This document shows positions 5,597-8,660 of a stretch of 8,660 bases of DNA, piece after piece (the stretch's first letter is position 1; the number at the start of each line of letters is the position of its first letter). A model generated the notes under the pieces. It worked only from the letters and a program-made list of their open reading frames with translations, searched no databases and had not been told where the DNA came from. The translations under genes and the position numbers were made by a program. Source of the DNA: an uncultured Clostridia bacterium (GTDB lineage Bacteria > Bacillota > Clostridia > Christensenellales > Borkfalkiaceae). The stretch spans positions 1-8,660 of the forward strand of contig CANRAI010000046.1 in assembly GCA_947628555.1 (NCBI GenBank), read 5' to 3'.

Positions 5597-8212
5597 ATGG
5601 AGAAGAAGTACAATCCGAAGAGCTTCGAGGACAAGCTGTACAGGGAATGGGAGGAGTCCGGCTGTTTCAAGGCGGTGCGGGACGATAAAAAAGTTCCCTT
5701 TACGGTCATGATGCCGCCGCCCAACATCACGGGGCAGCTGCATATGGGGCACGCCATGGACGAAACGTTGCAGGACACGATAGTACGTTTCAAGCGTATG
5801 CAGGGATATTGTACCCTTTGGCTGCCCGGCACGGACCACGCGTCTATCGCCACCGAGCTTAAAATCGTTGAGGATATGAAAAAGGAAGGGCTAACGAAAG
5901 CCGACGTCGGGCGCGAGGGATTTCTCGAACGCGCTTGGAAGTGGAAAGAAAAGTACGCGGGGAGAATATGCGACCAGCTGAGAAAATTAGGTTCTTCCTG
6001 CGACTGGTCGCGCCTTACCTTTACAATGGATGAAAAATGTTCCAAAGCGGTAAGGGAAGTTTTTGTAAACCTATACAAAAAGGGCTTGATTTATCGGGGC
6101 GACCGCATTATAAACTGGTGCCCCTGCTGTAAAACCGCTCTTTCGGACGCGGAGGTGGAATACGCCGAGGAATCGGGTAACTTCTGGCACATAAAATACT
6201 TCGTCGAGGGAGGGGATTTCTTTCTTGAAGTCGCTACGACCCGACCGGAAACCCTTTTCGGCGACACTGCCGTCGCTGTCAACCCCAAGGACAAGCGTTA
6301 TAAGCATTTGATAGGCAAAAACGTTATCCTGCCCGTAGTAAACAAACTCATCCCCATTGTCGGCGACGAACATGCGGACATGGAATTCGGCACGGGCGTG
6401 GTAAAAATTACTCCCGCGCACGACCCCAACGACTTCGAAGTTGGTTTAAGGCATAACCTGCCCGTCGTAAGAATTATGAACGATGACGGAACAATGAACG
6501 AGGGCGCGGGCAAATACTGCGGGCTTGACCGCTACGAATGTAGGAAACGGCTTGTCAAAGACCTTGAAGAAAGCGGACTTCTCGTCAAAGTGGAGCCGCA
6601 TACCCATAACGTCGGGCATTGTTACCGCTGCGGCTCTACCGTAGAGCCCATAGTTTCCAAACAGTGGTTCGTCAAAATGGAACCTCTCGCCCGCCCCGCG
6701 ATAGACGCGGTGATGGACAAAAAGGTAACTTTCGTTCCCGAACGTTTTGCAAAAACCTATTATAATTGGATGGAAAACGTCAAGGATTGGTGCATTTCCC
6801 GCCAGCTTTGGTGGGGACATCGCATACCCGTGTGGTATTGCGGGGACTGCGGCAAAGAAATTTGCGAAAAACAAGACCCCGCAGTTTGTCCGCAATGCGG
6901 AAGTTCAAACCTTAAACAGGATGAGGACGTCCTCGACACCTGGTTTTCCTCGGCGCTGTGGCCCTTTTCGACCCTCGGCTACCCCGACGATACCCCCGAT
7001 TTGGAATATTTCTATCCCACCGACGTCCTTGTTACGGGATACGACATAATTTTCTTCTGGGTTGCCCGTATGATTTTTTCGGGGCTTGAACATATGCGCA
7101 AAGTTCCCTTCCGCGACGTGCTTATGCACGGTCTTGTACGCGATGAAAAGGGGCGCAAGATGTCCAAAAGCCTCGGCAACGGCGTAGATCCGTTGGACGT
7201 AATAGATAAATACGGCGCGGACAGCCTGCGTTTTTCGCTTTTGCAGGGAGTTGCGCCCGGCAACGATACCCGTTATTCCGATGCAAAGGTGGAGGCGTGC
7301 TCCAACTTTATGAACAAGATTTGGAACGCCAGCCGCTTCGTTATCGGCAATGCGGAAGGCAGGACGGTAAAGCCTCTTTCGGAGGTCAAGCTGTGCGCGG
7401 CGGACAAATGGATTATCTCGAAACTGCAATCTGTTATCCGCGACGTGACCCTTACGCTAAACAAATTCGAGCTGGGCGTGGCCTGCCAGATTTTGTACGA
7501 CTTTATGTGGTCCGATTTCTGCGACTGGTATATAGAGCTCTCCAAGCCCGCCCTTTACGGCGAGGACGAAGGGAAGAAGGACGCGGCGCTTTCGGTATTG
7601 ACGTTCGTTCTGGAAAACACGCTTAAACTTCTGCATCCTTTCGTTCCGTTTATAACCGATGAAATTTACCGCGAACTTCCGGGAGCTTCGGGCACTATAA
7701 TGTTAAAGGACTATCCCCGCTATAATTCCCGCCTGACCTATAAAAAGGATGCCCAGGCGTTCGAGGGGGTAATGGATATAATCAAGGCGGTCCGCGCCGC
7801 AAAGACGGAGCTGGGCTGCCCGCCTTCCAAAAAAGTAAGCTTGCTTATCCTTACGGAGAACAAGCGGATTATATCCGCCAACCGCGAAAGCGTTTTGAAG
7901 CTTGCGGGCGCTAAGGAAATTACTTTTATAAACGACGGCGCGGAAGCGGGCGAAAAGTCGGTTGCCAAGGTTTTGCATATAGGCACGGTGTATATCCCTA
8001 TGGGCGAGCTTGTCGATATCGATAAGGAGCGCGAAAGGCTTTCTTCCGAGCTTGAAAAGGTTACTGACGAAATTCGCCGCGCGGACGGGAAGCTGAATAA
8101 TCAGGGCTTTATGTCAAAAGCGCCCAAAAAGCTTATCGACGAGGAAAGGGCGAAGCTGGATAAATACATCGCCATGCGTGAAAAGATTCTCGAACAGCTC
8201 AAAAGCCTGTGA
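5597..8212 (+). CDS. valS: Valyl-tRNA synthetase
   Basis: This cytosolic class I enzyme joins valine to tRNA-Val using ATP and edits misactivated threonine. It has 871 residues, against about 880 in Bacillus. The Rossmann catalytic core carries the HIGH-type motif HMGH (49-52) after PPPNITGQL, GTDHA (78-82), and KMSKS (521-525). The CP1 editing domain (about 185-345) includes ATTRPETLFGDTAVAVNP from residue 213. Cysteines at 175/177/178 (CPCC) and a zinc ribbon with CGDC (415-418) and CPQC (431-434) are visible. The anticodon-binding helical domain begins near FMNKIWNASRF (about 567). The C-terminal 70 residues form the usual ValRS coiled coil (DIDKERERLSSELEKV to the end). All key residues are intact. 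The downstream neighbour is not folC, which often follows valS in Firmicutes. Confidence 0.98.
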   Translation: MEKKYNPKSFEDKLYREWEESGCFKAVRDDKKVPFTVMMPPPNITGQLHMGHAMDETLQDTIVRFKRMQGYCTLWLPGTDHASIATELKIVEDMKKEGLTKADVGREGFLERAWKWKEKYAGRICDQLRKLGSSCDWSRLTFTMDEKCSKAVREVFVNLYKKGLIYRGDRIINWCPCCKTALSDAEVEYAEESGNFWHIKYFVEGGDFFLEVATTRPETLFGDTAVAVNPKDKRYKHLIGKNVILPVVNKLIPIVGDEHADMEFGTGVVKITPAHDPNDFEVGLRHNLPVVRIMNDDGTMNEGAGKYCGLDRYECRKRLVKDLEESGLLVKVEPHTHNVGHCYRCGSTVEPIVSKQWFVKMEPLARPAIDAVMDKKVTFVPERFAKTYYNWMENVKDWCISRQLWWGHRIPVWYCGDCGKEICEKQDPAVCPQCGSSNLKQDEDVLDTWFSSALWPFSTLGYPDDTPDLEYFYPTDVLVTGYDIIFFWVARMIFSGLEHMRKVPFRDVLMHGLVRDEKGRKMSKSLGNGVDPLDVIDKYGADSLRFSLLQGVAPGNDTRYSDAKVEACSNFMNKIWNASRFVIGNAEGRTVKPLSEVKLCAADKWIISKLQSVIRDVTLTLNKFELGVACQILYDFMWSDFCDWYIELSKPALYGEDEGKKDAALSVLTFVLENTLKLLHPFVPFITDEIYRELPGASGTIMLKDYPRYNSRLTYKKDAQAFEGVMDIIKAVRAAKTELGCPPSKKVSLLILTENKRIISANRESVLKLAGAKEITFINDGAEAGEKSVAKVLHIGTVYIPMGELVDIDKERERLSSELEKVTDEIRRADGKLNNQGFMSKAPKKLIDEERAKLDKYIAMREKILEQLKSL

Positions 8213-8226
8213 CAGGGCGGAGAAAT

Positions 8227-8660
8227 ATGTCGAAAGGTAATGTTAAAAAGACGGCGAAAAACGCAAAAAAGCACCCCGTGCTTGCGTTATTAGTCGTTCT
8301 GTTGCTTGTTGTTATAATTTTCGGAACGGCGGCGCTATGGTATTTCCGCCCAGAAGTCTTTCATGTTTATTTGGGTTTGGGCGAACACAGTTGGGGCGAA
8401 TGGCAGACGGAAACAGAACCTACGTGCGTGAAAACGGGGTTTAAATTCCGCGCCTGCGAAACTTGTGGCAAGCGCGAGGAAGAGATAATCCCCGCTACGG
8501 GCAGCCACAGTTGGGGCGAATGGCAGACGGAAACAGAACCCACGTGCGTGAAAACAGGCTTTAAATTCCGCGCCTGCGAAACTTGCAGTAAGCGCGAGGA
8601 AGAGATAATCCCCGCTACGGGCAGCCACCTTTACGGCGAGGACGGGATATGTTCGTCATG
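8227..8660 (+). CDS. Membrane-anchored repeat protein, probably surface-exposed (partial, runs off the window)
   Basis: Translation is open from ATG 8227 to the window end, giving 144 complete residues. The Lys-rich N-terminus (MSKGNVKKTAKNAKK) is followed by one hydrophobic segment (about 18-39, LALLVVLLLVVIIFGTAALW). This predicts a signal anchor with the rest outside the cell. Then come two 40-residue repeats (54-93 and 94-133) of the form HSWGEWQTETEPTC, a basic/aromatic stretch, ACETC-KREEEIIPATGS. A third, different unit starts at 134 (HLYGEDGICSS). Such units, with Trp, a lone Cys and a CxxC, occur in long surface proteins of gut Clostridia; the function of the unit is not known to me. 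GGCGGAG (8216-8222) serves as ribosome binding site. The gene lies 14 bases after valS with no terminator between, so it is probably co-transcribed. The total length and any C-terminal anchor are unseen. Confidence 0.85.
   Translation, partial: MSKGNVKKTAKNAKKHPVLALLVVLLLVVIIFGTAALWYFRPEVFHVYLGLGEHSWGEWQTETEPTCVKTGFKFRACETCGKREEEIIPATGSHSWGEWQTETEPTCVKTGFKFRACETCSKREEEIIPATGSHLYGEDGICSS
8386..8625 (+). repeat. Two tandem 120-bp repeats encoding 40-residue units
   Basis: Copies at 8386-8505 and 8506-8625 match at 114 of 120 bases. Four of the five changed codons are synonymous; the fifth (two base changes) turns Gly81 into Ser121 directly after the CxxC. Each unit has three Cys. The copies keep frame and have no gap. 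Confidence 0.93.

Noticed and set aside
8335..8628. A 97-codon minus-strand frame with internal repeats
   Set aside because: The repeats are the reverse reading of the 120-bp units of the + strand membrane protein, which has a start, a ribosome binding site and a membrane anchor.

Overview
The window looks like chromosomal DNA from an endospore-forming, low-to-mid GC Firmicute, most likely a member of the Clostridia. The evidence is the 3' end of a SigE-type sigma gene next to a clear sigG (the sporulation cluster order known from Bacillus and Clostridia), strong AGGAGG-type ribosome binding sites, textbook TTGACA/TATAAT promoters, and a valyl-tRNA synthetase of about 870 residues. Species cannot be read from the sequence. 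I see no tRNA, rRNA, CRISPR array, transposase, integrase or attachment site, and no gene-free stretch over 300 bases.

Layout. Positions 1-1622 carry three sigma-factor genes in a row on the + strand. They are the end of sigE (1-122), sigG (204-974), and a small sigma-70 family protein of ECF type (1068-1622) that has no recognisable anti-sigma partner. Intrinsic terminators follow sigE and sigG, so the three are probably separate units. A consensus housekeeping promoter (1633-1661) then drives an unrecognised soluble 349-residue protein (1688-2737) with an N-terminal coiled coil, a low-complexity acidic middle and an apparently folded C-terminal part.

A 12-bp perfect GC hairpin (2846-2874) separates this gene from a convergent minus-strand operon (5459 down to 2911). 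That operon encodes a complete ABC importer: lipoprotein substrate-binding protein, ATPase and permease of the nitrate/sulfonate/taurine/thiamine-precursor family. The substrate cannot be fixed from sequence. The importer operon and valS diverge from a 137-bp intergenic region in which the two proposed promoters share almost the same -35 bases.

valS (5597-8212) is complete with all catalytic motifs, but its leader is too short for a T-box. Fourteen bases after its stop, the start of a membrane-anchored, probably exported protein (8227 to the window end) shows two almost identical 40-residue Cys-containing repeats encoded by a 120-bp tandem duplication.

Most of the window is ordinary housekeeping and sporulation DNA. 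The least explained parts are the 349-residue protein, the orphan ECF-like sigma with a palindrome touching its start codon, a non-Asn residue in sigG at the position linked to Gin/CsfB control, and the repeat protein behind valS.
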